Assembly: GCF_001591825.1 (NCBI RefSeq)
Contig: NZ_BCVQ01000012.1
Location: forward strand, 31,435 to 95,434
Reading direction: 5' to 3'
DNA: 64,000 nt
Origin: Rossellomorea vietnamensis NBRC 101237
GTDB taxonomy: Bacteria; Bacillota; Bacilli; Bacillales; Bacillaceae_B
Shown in pieces: positions 46,596 through 54,023 of the stretch. A program made the translations under genes and the position numbers. The notes beneath the pieces were generated by a model. The model saw nothing but the letters and a program-made list of their open reading frames with translations. It was not told the DNA's origin and searched no databases. Every line of letters starts with the position of its first letter. Within the stretch, counting starts at the first letter, position 1.

Positions 46596-46793
46596 ATGAG
46601 ACATGAAACGATAAACCCTAAAAATGGAACAGACGAAATCAAAGAGATTTTCGTAGATGGATTGCAACGTGACCTGTCAACCGAAGAGGAAACCCTTCTA
46701 TCCGGTTGGACCCGCACATTCGATAAGACTGAGAGAGCAACCATCATCAATATGATGAAGGAATTACTTAATAAACATAAGAGACACGATTAA
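46596..46793 (+). CDS. Small cytoplasmic protein, 65 aa, unknown
   Basis: The ATG at 46596 follows a strong AAGGAGG with 7-base spacing, so I choose it over the open frame from 46539. The product is hydrophilic and probably helical (VDGLQRDLSTEEETLLSGWTRTF). A bidirectional terminator follows. No family recognised. Confidence 0.6.
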   Translation: MRHETINPKNGTDEIKEIFVDGLQRDLSTEEETLLSGWTRTFDKTERATIINMMKELLNKHKRHD

Positions 46794-46820
46794 ACAGCGG
46801 TCATAATCAGTGTGAAGCAT

Positions 46821-46859
46821 AAAAAAGGCAGACCCTTTACTTTAGGGCCTGCCTTTTTC
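46821..46859. terminator. Bidirectional terminator between two small genes
   Basis: AGGCAG and CCC pair with GGG and CTGCCT around a short loop, with T-tracts on both strands. Confidence 0.75.
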
Positions 46860-46880
46860 ATTCTCTATATGGAACTCCAC

Positions 46881-46994
46881 TTATAGATCACTTGTTAATT
46901 CTAATAGGTTATCGATGTCTATGCGATAGATGGGGCGATTGATATCTTCTTGTCCAAGTTCTACGGTATCTTCTAGTACTTCGTCTATATTCAT
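46881..46994 (-). CDS. Small acidic protein, 37 aa, unknown
   Basis: A short ORF, MNIDEVLEDT to LELTSDL, with GGGAGG 11 bases before the ATG and a shared terminator after it. The product is very acidic with no membrane segment. The family is unknown. Gene signals on both sides give moderate support. Confidence 0.5.
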   Translation of the reverse strand: MNIDEVLEDTVELGQEDINRPIYRIDIDNLLELTSDL

Positions 46995-47243
46995 ACTTAT
47001 AAATACCTCCCAAAGTTGTTAATATCAGAATGTGCTGAAAGATGATCCATCATCTTCACTATAGTATACGAATCCATTCCTTCATTCTTGGGGGTACTTT
47101 TCAAAGATTTCATCTTGAAAATTGTGTGTAATAATCAGAAAGTTGAGTAAAGTCATCATATATGTTATCGTTAGAAAACCATAGATTCTACTTAAATAGT
47201 AATAGATGGGTAGAATGGCTCTCTCCTTAAAGGAGGCATACTG

Positions 47244-47435
47244 ATGAAACGATTTTCCATGCTTCACGTACCTAAGGATTTCAGGCATAGAGGGCGACCA
47301 GCTGTTACGGTTCATGTCTTACCTGTTCATAAAGAATACTTTGCAATAGGTAAATCATTAAAAGGAAACGGTAAAGCTGCAAACAACAATGAAAAACTAG
47401 CCGCATATTATGCGTATCTAGATACATTAGAATAA
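47244..47435 (+). CDS. Small basic protein, 63 aa, unknown
   Basis: AAAGGAGG lies 7 bases before the ATG and a strong terminator follows. The product is basic, His/Lys-rich, with a Pro-containing start (MLHVPKDFRHRGRPAVTVHV) and a C-terminal helix. It is not recognised. The good ribosome binding site and the terminator support it. Confidence 0.6.
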   Translation: MKRFSMLHVPKDFRHRGRPAVTVHVLPVHKEYFAIGKSLKGNGKAANNNEKLAAYYAYLDTLE

Positions 47436-47451
47436 ACGCTTATCTCTATAG

Positions 47452-47485
47452 AAAAGCTGATCAGAACCTCATCTGATCAGCTTTT
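47452..47485. terminator. Bidirectional terminator (63-aa gene / VOC gene)
   Basis: A perfect 13-bp stem AAAAGCTGATCAG with its complement has T-tracts on both strands. Confidence 0.85.
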
Positions 47486-47504
47486 TTGCGATACTGGCTT
47501 TGGT

Positions 47505-47867
47505 CTATAACGGTATGTATTGACACACTTCAAATCCATTGCCATCCAAGTCATGAAATTCAAAATAGGTCACATCTTCATCCACTTCAATTTCCCCTGC
47601 CTTCACATTCTTCTCCAAAAGCTTCAACCTCGTTTCTTCCAGCGCATCGGAAAACAAGATGGGCTTGACCGATGAGGGACGGACCTCTCCTTCCTGAATC
47701 GTCAGAGTCGATTCCCCTACCCCTATTTTAAATACCAAATATTTTCCTGAATCAAAGATCTGTTCCAACTCCAATATCTCTCCGTACCAATGTTGAGCTT
47801 TCTTTAAATTCTTCACTTGAATATGTACCGTGTCTATTTTCGAAAACAATGCACATTCCTCCTTCAC
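47505..47867 (-). CDS. VOC (glyoxalase/bleomycin-resistance fold) protein
   Basis: A 120-residue single VOC module pair. VHIQVKNLKKAQHWYGEILEL starts the first beta-alpha-beta unit, and the second ends with YFEFHDLDGNGFEVCQY, the typical metal-edge strand with DPDGN replaced by DLDGN. VOC proteins include lyases, dioxygenases and resistance proteins; function here is unknown. It is 5 bases downstream of the pth2-like gene and probably co-transcribed with it. Confidence 0.8.
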   Translation of the reverse strand: MKEECALFSKIDTVHIQVKNLKKAQHWYGEILELEQIFDSGKYLVFKIGVGESTLTIQEGEVRPSSVKPILFSDALEETRLKLLEKNVKAGEIEVDEDVTYFEFHDLDGNGFEVCQYIPL

Positions 47868-47872
47868 TCCAT

Positions 47873-48244
47873 TTAATCTTTTAATAGAGACAAATGTCCG
47901 ATAATTTCCTTTGCTTCATCTTTTTCCATCGGGGGTAGTGCGGTCACAGTCAAGGAACCTTCTTTGATTTCGGTTAACCCACTGTCATGTATGCTGAAAT
48001 ACCCTTTCTTCTCTAATTTCTCCAGCTCTGCCGTTTTCCCCTTTAATACCACTTTCTTCATGCCCGTCTGCGCCCACTCTATAAATTCCTCCTGCCTGTC
48101 TTGGAAAGGAGAATCCTTTGACATCATCGTCAAAGTACTCAATGTGGCGGCATGTGCCACTTGTGCAGCGGTCTTCCCTTTCGACATCGATAGATCTCTG
48201 TTAACGATAAAATATTGAACAAGGTCCTTTTTCGTCATTTGCAT
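47873..48244 (-). CDS. Peptidyl-tRNA hydrolase of the archaeal/eukaryotic Pth2 type
   Basis: A 123-residue protein matching Pth2, the enzyme that frees stalled peptidyl-tRNA in archaea and eukaryotes and is unrelated to bacterial Pth. The conserved core is visible: KGKTAAQVAHAA (22-33), then the SIHDSGLTEIKEGSLTVTALPP region and HLSLLKD. The start at 48244 has AGGA 6-7 bases upstream; an in-frame ATG at 48238 is a second option. It is followed by the VOC gene. A bacterium would normally have Pth as well. Confidence 0.82.
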   Translation of the reverse strand: MQMTKKDLVQYFIVNRDLSMSKGKTAAQVAHAATLSTLTMMSKDSPFQDRQEEFIEWAQTGMKKVVLKGKTAELEKLEKKGYFSIHDSGLTEIKEGSLTVTALPPMEKDEAKEIIGHLSLLKD

Positions 48245-48295
48245 GATCATTCCTATCATAAATGATTTCAATACTATGGTATTATCCTACCACAC

Positions 48296-48625
48296 TTACT
48301 TCCTTCTTAGTTTTACTTGATTTTTTTCAATCGAGTCTATTCTGACCTTCTCCCCGATGTTGAAATCAAGGTATTCATCGCAGTCCACTGAATACGTATG
48401 ACCATCATCAAATTTCATGGCACATGTGGAAACACGTTGAGAAGGATCCAGTTTTTCCCCCGACTTGATTCCTAACGGATCGTGTCCAACCTTTAAGGGA
48501 AAGTACTTCTCTTCGATTACTACCCAGTCATCCTTTGTACTAACCACTATTTTCAAAAACAGTAAACATACCAACATTATAACCAATAAACTAAGAATGG
48601 CCGCTTTCCACCATAAGACTTTCAT
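48296..48625 (-). CDS. Membrane-anchored protein, 109 aa, unknown
   Basis: One N-terminal helix (about 6-27, WKAAILSLLVIMLVCLLFL) is followed by a predicted extracytoplasmic domain with two Cys (STCAMKFDDGHTYSVDCDEY), likely a disulfide. The ATG at 48625 has GGGGA 8 bases upstream; the frame is open 30 codons further. It is divergent from the TetR gene. Family not recognised. Confidence 0.6.
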   Translation of the reverse strand: MKVLWWKAAILSLLVIMLVCLLFLKIVVSTKDDWVVIEEKYFPLKVGHDPLGIKSGEKLDPSQRVSTCAMKFDDGHTYSVDCDEYLDFNIGEKVRIDSIEKNQVKLRRK

Positions 48626-48724
48626 GCGAATCCCCTTTCCCCCGATTAAAATCAACAGAAGATTATATGTATGGGGTTGGCGTATCATTCGCATGTATTC
48701 TCTAATAGTGACCATTTTCGATTA

Positions 48725-48753
48725 TTGCATTTTGCTGTAATCGATATTATAAT
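48725..48753 (+). promoter_or_regulatory. Sigma-A promoter of the tetR-SMR operon
   Basis: TTGCAT and a perfect TATAAT are spaced 17 bases apart, start near 48760. Confidence 0.7.
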
Positions 48754-48757
48754 GAGG

Positions 48758-48771
48758 CTAACGACCGTTAG
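48758..48771. promoter_or_regulatory. Probable TetR operator
   Basis: CTAACGACCGTTAG has perfect 6-base arms around a 2-base centre and lies exactly at the predicted transcription start of the tetR operon. This suggests autorepression. Confidence 0.55.
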
Positions 48772-48795
48772 TTAGTTTTAAGGAGAGGGATCATC

Positions 48796-49389
48796 GTGAA
48801 TGATAATAAGCAGCTGATAAAAAGTGTGGCTCTGGATCTATTTGGACAAAAGGGCTATGAAGATACATCTTTGGCAGAAATCGCAAAGGAGGTTGGAATT
48901 AAAAAACCTTCAATATATAATCACTTCCGCAGTAAAGAGGACCTTTTTATCGAAGTATTAGAGGAGTTGATTGTATCAGAGGTCACCGCTTACAGAAAAA
49001 CGGAGGGCACCATGAATCATCAAGAACCACTCAAAAATGTCAGAGTGCTTTTTGATTTATTTTGTCAACGTTTAATGACAACGAAAGAGGCTCTACTGTG
49101 GAAAAGGGTCACATTCTTCCCTCCTGAACAGTTTAAGGATTTAATACAGGAACAATTCATTCACTTGGAAAAGGTCACCACATCCATCTTAGTTTCGGTC
49201 TACAAGGAAGGCGTGAACCAGGGAATGTTTCAAGATGTCACGGAGGATGAATTTGTAGCGTCTTTCTTATGTCTTGTGGATGGTGTCTTTCTGGAGCATC
49301 ACTATTATACGAATGAAATCTTTCAACAACGAATTGAATCGGCTTGGAAAGTTTATGCACTTGGAATATCAAGCCGTAAAGGAGAGTAG
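48796..49389 (+). CDS. TetR/AcrR-family repressor (YvdT-like)
   Basis: A 197-residue regulator. The N-terminal HTH (about 8-50, LFGQKGYEDTSLAEIAKEVGIKKPSIYNHFRSKEDLF) is canonical; the C-terminal ligand domain is variable. It starts at GTG with AGGAGAGG upstream. Two SMR transporter genes follow, the arrangement tetR-SMR-SMR known as yvdTSR in B. subtilis. It probably represses the operon from the palindrome at 48758 until a cationic or drug-like ligand binds. Confidence 0.9.
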   Translation: MNDNKQLIKSVALDLFGQKGYEDTSLAEIAKEVGIKKPSIYNHFRSKEDLFIEVLEELIVSEVTAYRKTEGTMNHQEPLKNVRVLFDLFCQRLMTTKEALLWKRVTFFPPEQFKDLIQEQFIHLEKVTTSILVSVYKEGVNQGMFQDVTEDEFVASFLCLVDGVFLEHHYYTNEIFQQRIESAWKVYALGISSRKGE

Positions 49390-49393
49390 CAAC

Positions 49394-49738
49394 ATGGGCT
49401 GGCTATATGTGATTATTGGGGGAATCCTGGAAATTGGCTGGGCAACGGGATTATCCATTTCAGAAGGGTTTACGAAACCGGTGCCAAGTGTCATTACGGC
49501 ATTCCTTATTTTAGTGAGTTTTTATTTTTTTTCTCAATCAATGAGACTCCTTCCAATCGGAACGGCATACGCCGTCTTCACGGGGATCGGAGCAGCCGGC
49601 ACGGCGGTGGTTGGTATGTTTTTCTTGAATGATGGGATAAGCATATGGAAGATCGCATTCATTAGTTTACTCATTTTTGGAGTCATTGGACTAAAGATGA
49701 GTGATAAAGAAGAAACAGATACTGGGGGTGGCTACTGA
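49394..49738 (+). CDS. Small multidrug resistance (SMR) transporter subunit 1 (YvdS-like)
   Basis: A 114-residue protein with four membrane helices, of the paired SMR type that works as a heterodimer. The essential Glu is Glu13 in ILEIGWA. The helix-4 and loop signatures IGTAYAVFTGIGAAGT are present. GGAGAG lies 9 bases before the ATG; the ORF can be read further upstream into tetR but that is not the start. Substrate could be guanidinium, quaternary amines or a metabolite. Confidence 0.9.
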   Translation: MGWLYVIIGGILEIGWATGLSISEGFTKPVPSVITAFLILVSFYFFSQSMRLLPIGTAYAVFTGIGAAGTAVVGMFFLNDGISIWKIAFISLLIFGVIGLKMSDKEETDTGGGY

Positions 49739-50052
49739 TGGCCTGGATGTTTCTCATCTTTGCAGGTTTCTCTGAAGTGATCATGGTGACATTCATGAAG
49801 CTTTCAGAAGGATATAAAAAATTCGTCCCTTCCTTGATCAGTTTCGCAGCGGGAGCCCTGAGTTTTTATCTATTGTCTCTATCCCTGCTGGATATTCCCG
49901 TAAGTACCGGCTATGGGATTTGGACCGGCATCGGTTCGGCAGGTGCTGTACTCATGGGGATGATGTTTTTTAATGAAACCAGGGATATGAAAAGGCTGTT
50001 TTTCATCTTCTGTATTGTTGGAAGCATCATCGGCTTAAAGATGGTCTCATGA
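49738..50052 (+). CDS. Small multidrug resistance (SMR) transporter subunit 2 (YvdR-like)
   Basis: A 104-residue, four-helix SMR partner. The conserved Glu is Glu13 in FSEVIMV; STGYGIWTGIGSAG matches the signature. Its ATG overlaps the stop of subunit 1 by one base, so the two halves are made in equal amounts, as in YkkCD, YvdRS and EbrAB pairs. A terminator follows. Confidence 0.9.
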   Translation: MAWMFLIFAGFSEVIMVTFMKLSEGYKKFVPSLISFAAGALSFYLLSLSLLDIPVSTGYGIWTGIGSAGAVLMGMMFFNETRDMKRLFFIFCIVGSIIGLKMVS

Positions 50053-50061
50053 TCATGATAC

Positions 50062-50094
50062 ATGGTCCAGTACTTTATATTGGTACTGGACCAT
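50062..50094. terminator. Convergent terminator (SMR operon / ger operon 2)
   Basis: A perfect 12-bp stem from ATGGTCCAGTAC, with a loop of about 8 nt, reaches the stop codon of the opposing gerC gene. Confidence 0.7.
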
Positions 50095-51200
50095 TAGTTT
50101 ATAATCCCGTGCCCTATAATATCGACGTTTATTGTCGGTACGATCGTGATTTGAGGGTAAGCTTCATCCCAATTCACTTTTTCCCACGTTTTGGGATGGA
50201 ACGCCATCAGCTCCCTGCCAATCCCGAATAAATCCGAGTTTGCCAGTTGAATCTTCCCAATCATCCCTTCTGCATCTTCTGTTAATTTCTTTGATATTTC
50301 ATCATTGAGTTTCTTTAATTTTTTCTTATCCGTTAATTTATCCTGGGGGAATTCGACGATTGATACTTCCATCGCTACGTCTATCCCCACCTGTATATGA
50401 TCCGGGGCATCTGAAATGATGTTGAGCCTTGACTTGGATTCTGTCACATTATACGTAATATAATTGTCCACGTTCAGACGTTTATCATTGTCTATTTTGG
50501 ATACGAAACGGGCAAGTTTTGCCTTTTGGTTGTTCATGATCAGGAATAATGATGATTCCTTGAACGTTAAAGCACCCGATAATGAATTTTTATGGAAAAT
50601 AGCTGTACCGTCTAATATGACCTCGCCATCCTTCAATTTTAAGAGAGGCAGGGCAAAGTCCTTTCCTTCATCGAACATCAGTGTGCAGACCGTTTGTAGA
50701 TTCTGTTTCGGGACGCCCGTGACGGATTCAGCACTCGTGAGTAGTTCAATCATGAATTCTGATATCAACACGTTCTTTTCACTCAATTTAGAAAGGATGT
50801 CTTCTCCGTTCCCCTCCACCACTGCAAGTTTTGCTGAAATCGAACTGTTTGGATCACGGTAAAAAATATCCAAAAACTTATAAATATCCTTTTTGGCTAG
50901 TTCTTCCCCTAATAAAAATATTCGGTTTTTCGACGGCTCATATGCTCCGGAAATCTTTCTGTCCATTGCCATCCGTGTTTCACGTATGGTCTTCCCTTCG
51001 CCTTGGACCATTGTATTGATAGGGGTTCCATTCTTGAAATCCCGGATGATTGCAGTGGATCGGATGGTTTCATCATCCAGCAAATCAAAAGAAGAAGAAA
51101 AAACAAGTCTTCCATTTCGAAGCAACCGCTGATCCCAACAGCCGGTTAAGAAAGGGAGAATAACAAGAAGAATACTAATGATGAACACTCGTTTTTTCAT
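50094..51200 (-). CDS. Spore germination receptor subunit C (Ger(x)C lipoprotein), operon 2
   Basis: A 368-residue GerC lipoprotein. The signal peptide ends in LTGC with Cys21 lipidated; the next residues WDQRLL are the family start. The later blocks (FSEKNVLISEF-type region, DGTAIFHKN, and the C-terminal IGRELMAFHPKTWEKVNWDE) fit GerC. It overlaps the B gene by 4 bases. Sequence is clearly different from the operon 1 C subunit, so the two receptors should have different germinants. Confidence 0.9.
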   Translation of the reverse strand: MKKRVFIISILLVILPFLTGCWDQRLLRNGRLVFSSSFDLLDDETIRSTAIIRDFKNGTPINTMVQGEGKTIRETRMAMDRKISGAYEPSKNRIFLLGEELAKKDIYKFLDIFYRDPNSSISAKLAVVEGNGEDILSKLSEKNVLISEFMIELLTSAESVTGVPKQNLQTVCTLMFDEGKDFALPLLKLKDGEVILDGTAIFHKNSLSGALTFKESSLFLIMNNQKAKLARFVSKIDNDKRLNVDNYITYNVTESKSRLNIISDAPDHIQVGIDVAMEVSIVEFPQDKLTDKKKLKKLNDEISKKLTEDAEGMIGKIQLANSDLFGIGRELMAFHPKTWEKVNWDEAYPQITIVPTINVDIIGHGIIN

Positions 51201-52306
51201 GCGTCTTCCCCTCTTTCTGCTTTCTTGAAAAGATATGAAATGCTTAATAATAAAACAGGGATCACCAAAATATAGAGATACGAGAGATTGATCACCATTT
51301 TATTATAGATTTCCATTTCTCCTTCTTTACTTGGAATTAATGCAATGACATACGCCATCATTCCAAATAATACAGTATAAATGTACCGTTTACGTTTAAA
51401 CCACCGGAATGTTTGAATACTCCCTTCTGTAGATAAAAATAGATAACTTGTTAGGGAGGTGATGACATTGACAACCCATAATGACATGAATACTAAATCA
51501 ATCCTCTCAATAATCTGTAAATAAATGGATTTCACAAAGTAAAGAACCGGTTGGGGAACGATGACGATTTCTTCAGGACTGAACGTAATAAGGCTGACGA
51601 TGGTGAGATAAGTATAGGTCAGGGTCACAATCAGGTTGGCAATCGATGCTGAATAAAGGATTGAACGTTCACCATTGTGTTGAAAATATGGAAAAAGAAA
51701 CAACAGCAATTCAAACCCTAACATTGAAAAGTATGCTTCTTTAGCTCCCTTCACAATCTGCACACCACCGGATTGTCCGATCGGTAATAAATATCTCCAT
51801 TCAACGGGATATGTGACCAGCACCACTACAGAAATTAGAAGAAGAAAAAAGATCAGACTCGATACCACCACATATACATCGCTGATCGCAGCAACCTTTT
51901 CCTTCCCCAAGTAGATTCCAGTAAAAATCAATAGAAACATGACAATCCATTTGGGCGTAAGGGGAAGCACCCACGTCTTGATGATGGTGGTCGAGTACAT
52001 CAAGATCAAGGCTGTGACCAGAAGCCCGTATAGTATATAAGAAATATTGACCGTTGATCCTGCCACTTTACCCAAAAGTTGTCGGGAATACTGAAAAAGA
52101 GACTTCTTTGGAAATCGCCTCCCCATTATCCAGAAGAGAACGATAAGGATCTGAACAATGAAGCCGGCAAGCAATACAGATAACCACGCATCTGCCTTCG
52201 AAACAGAAAATACACTGAATGGAAGCCCGAGAACCCCTACCCCGATTTGGGTCTGAATGATAAAGAATATTAGTTGGACGGAAGTAAGATTAGTCTGTAT
52301 CTTCAT
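51197..52306 (-). CDS. Spore germination receptor subunit B (GerB-type permease), operon 2
   Basis: A 369-residue endospore germination permease with ten predicted helices. The family N-terminal block reads TSVQLIFFIIQTQIGVGVLGLPF; Gly-rich QTQIGVGVLG matches the unwound helix of APC transporters. It overlaps gerA by 17 bases and gerC by 4, so the three are translationally coupled. The start codon is within the end of the A gene, and its RBS lies inside the A coding region. Confidence 0.9.
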   Translation of the reverse strand: MKIQTNLTSVQLIFFIIQTQIGVGVLGLPFSVFSVSKADAWLSVLLAGFIVQILIVLFWIMGRRFPKKSLFQYSRQLLGKVAGSTVNISYILYGLLVTALILMYSTTIIKTWVLPLTPKWIVMFLLIFTGIYLGKEKVAAISDVYVVVSSLIFFLLLISVVVLVTYPVEWRYLLPIGQSGGVQIVKGAKEAYFSMLGFELLLFLFPYFQHNGERSILYSASIANLIVTLTYTYLTIVSLITFSPEEIVIVPQPVLYFVKSIYLQIIERIDLVFMSLWVVNVITSLTSYLFLSTEGSIQTFRWFKRKRYIYTVLFGMMAYVIALIPSKEGEMEIYNKMVINLSYLYILVIPVLLLSISYLFKKAERGEDA

Positions 52307-53813
52307 TTTTTTTCCATCTCCGGGAATCCGACGTTTTCCATCTGTATACTGTTCGTAAATCCTTTGGCCGCTTTTTCATCAGCCATACTGGAAGCCGTAT
52401 AAACGTATCTTTCAATCCCTTAATATCAAGGGGGGCTACCGGATATAAATAATGATGACCCATCGACTTCAGATTGGACATGTGGATCAATAGCAGCATC
52501 AGACCGATGACAATTCCAAGGACACCGAATAAAGCTGCAGCGATCATAAGTGGGAATCCCAGGATCCTCACAGAAGTACTCATCTCATTTGAAGGTATGA
52601 CAAAAGAAGAAATCGCTGTGATCGCTACAACAATAACCATCGTATTCGAAACCAAATTGGCTTCTACCACAGCTGTCCCAATGACGAGACCACCTACAAC
52701 CCCGATGGTTTGGGCAATCGGATTAGGAAGCCGTATCGCTGCTTCACGCAGTAACTCCAAGGTAAGCTGCATGATCGCCGCCTCAATCAATGGTGGAAAG
52801 GGCACATATTCAAGTGAGCTTTTAATCGAAAAGATGATTTCCACAGGTATGATTTCATAATTATAGGAAATGACTGCGATGTAAAAAGCCGGTAAACAAA
52901 GGGTGGCAATAAAGCTGATCAACCTGATAAAACGAATAAAGGACCCAATAAATGCGCGATTATTATAATCCTCCGTCGTTTGAAAAAAGCTGAAGAAATT
53001 CACAGGAAAAATCAGCACAGTCGGACTTCCCTCCATCACCATCGCCACCCTCCCCTCCATCAGATTTCCCGCAACACGGTCCGGACGTTCCGTATTCAAA
53101 AACTGCGGGAATGGGGAAAACGAATTATCCTCCAGGAATTCTTCAAAATACCCCGGTGATTGGATGGAATCGGTGTCAATATAGCTTATTCGGTCCTCTA
53201 TGGTCTTAACAATTTCCATATCTGTCAAATCGGACAAATAAACAAGAGAATACTTCGTCCTTGTCGTTTCCCCTACACTCGAGTATTTCACAGTCAACTT
53301 AGGACTGGAGATTCTTGCACGGATCAGATGAATATTTTCCGAAATGTTTTCACTAAACCCCTGATGAGATCCTCTGATCACCTTTTCATTAAGGGGCTCA
53401 TTCAGGTTGGAAGAAATCTTTGGCATACTTATGAAAGTAACCCATTCACGATCTTCCTGTAAAATGACACAGTGCCCATCCACCATTACCCTCAGTGCCT
53501 CTTCTAACTGAAGTGTTTCTTTCACACTATTACTGCTTACCGAATCTTGAATCGTTCCGGCCTTTTTTTCTAAGAGGGGGTGGATGATATATGTCTGTAA
53601 ACTTTTATTATCAATGACAGAATCCAAAAAAAGGATGGTCATTCTTTTTTCATTAAAAGTTAAGTTTCTTACTTTCAAATCATCTGTGTGAAAAAGACCT
53701 TCCTGAAAAAAGGACACTTTCTCGTCCAAGGTGAGGGCTTCTACGACGACTTCTTCTTTTTCTGAAAGGAGCTGCTTCGGTATTCTTCTATTCTTTTTGT
53801 AAAAGGAACTCAT
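52290..53813 (-). CDS. Spore germination receptor subunit A (GerA family), operon 2
   Basis: A 507-residue GerA-type subunit. A hydrophilic N-domain (about 1-290, with PQFLNTERPDR) is followed by EIIPVEIIFSI, VPFPPLIEAAI, LLREAAIRLPNP and the membrane helices, ending in YLYPVAPLDIKGLKDTFIRLP. I start it at 53813 because AAGGTG is upstream and the frame extension to 53882 runs through a sigma-G-like -10 (CATAGTA). It is the first gene of A-B-C operon 2, on the strand opposite to operon 1. Confidence 0.88.
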   Translation of the reverse strand: MSSFYKKNRRIPKQLLSEKEEVVVEALTLDEKVSFFQEGLFHTDDLKVRNLTFNEKRMTILFLDSVIDNKSLQTYIIHPLLEKKAGTIQDSVSSNSVKETLQLEEALRVMVDGHCVILQEDREWVTFISMPKISSNLNEPLNEKVIRGSHQGFSENISENIHLIRARISSPKLTVKYSSVGETTRTKYSLVYLSDLTDMEIVKTIEDRISYIDTDSIQSPGYFEEFLEDNSFSPFPQFLNTERPDRVAGNLMEGRVAMVMEGSPTVLIFPVNFFSFFQTTEDYNNRAFIGSFIRFIRLISFIATLCLPAFYIAVISYNYEIIPVEIIFSIKSSLEYVPFPPLIEAAIMQLTLELLREAAIRLPNPIAQTIGVVGGLVIGTAVVEANLVSNTMVIVVAITAISSFVIPSNEMSTSVRILGFPLMIAAALFGVLGIVIGLMLLLIHMSNLKSMGHHYLYPVAPLDIKGLKDTFIRLPVWLMKKRPKDLRTVYRWKTSDSRRWKKNEDTD

Positions 53814-54023
53814 ATTTGCACCTTCAGTCAGAATCACTTTTTTACTATGGTCCCCAAAGATGGTATCATTATGCATTTTCACTTGCAGTGTCAGGATGGT
53901 TTCATGTGATTTAAATGCTCCTACTAAAAAATATTTTTCAATTAGCTCAGATATTAGTAGGGGTTCCCCTCCTATTTTTGATATACTTAATCAGATAAAC
54001 TAGTCGTAGCAGAGGTGAACAGG

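Noticed and set aside
48716..48795. Guanidine (ykkC-type) riboswitch before the SMR genes
   Set aside because: The leader between the predicted start and the tetR GTG is only about 35 bases, far too short, and a TetR gene and operator provide the control instead.
53814..53882. Extended start of the operon 2 gerA gene
   Set aside because: No ribosome binding site is present, and the segment contains a sigma-G-like -10 just upstream of the preferred start.
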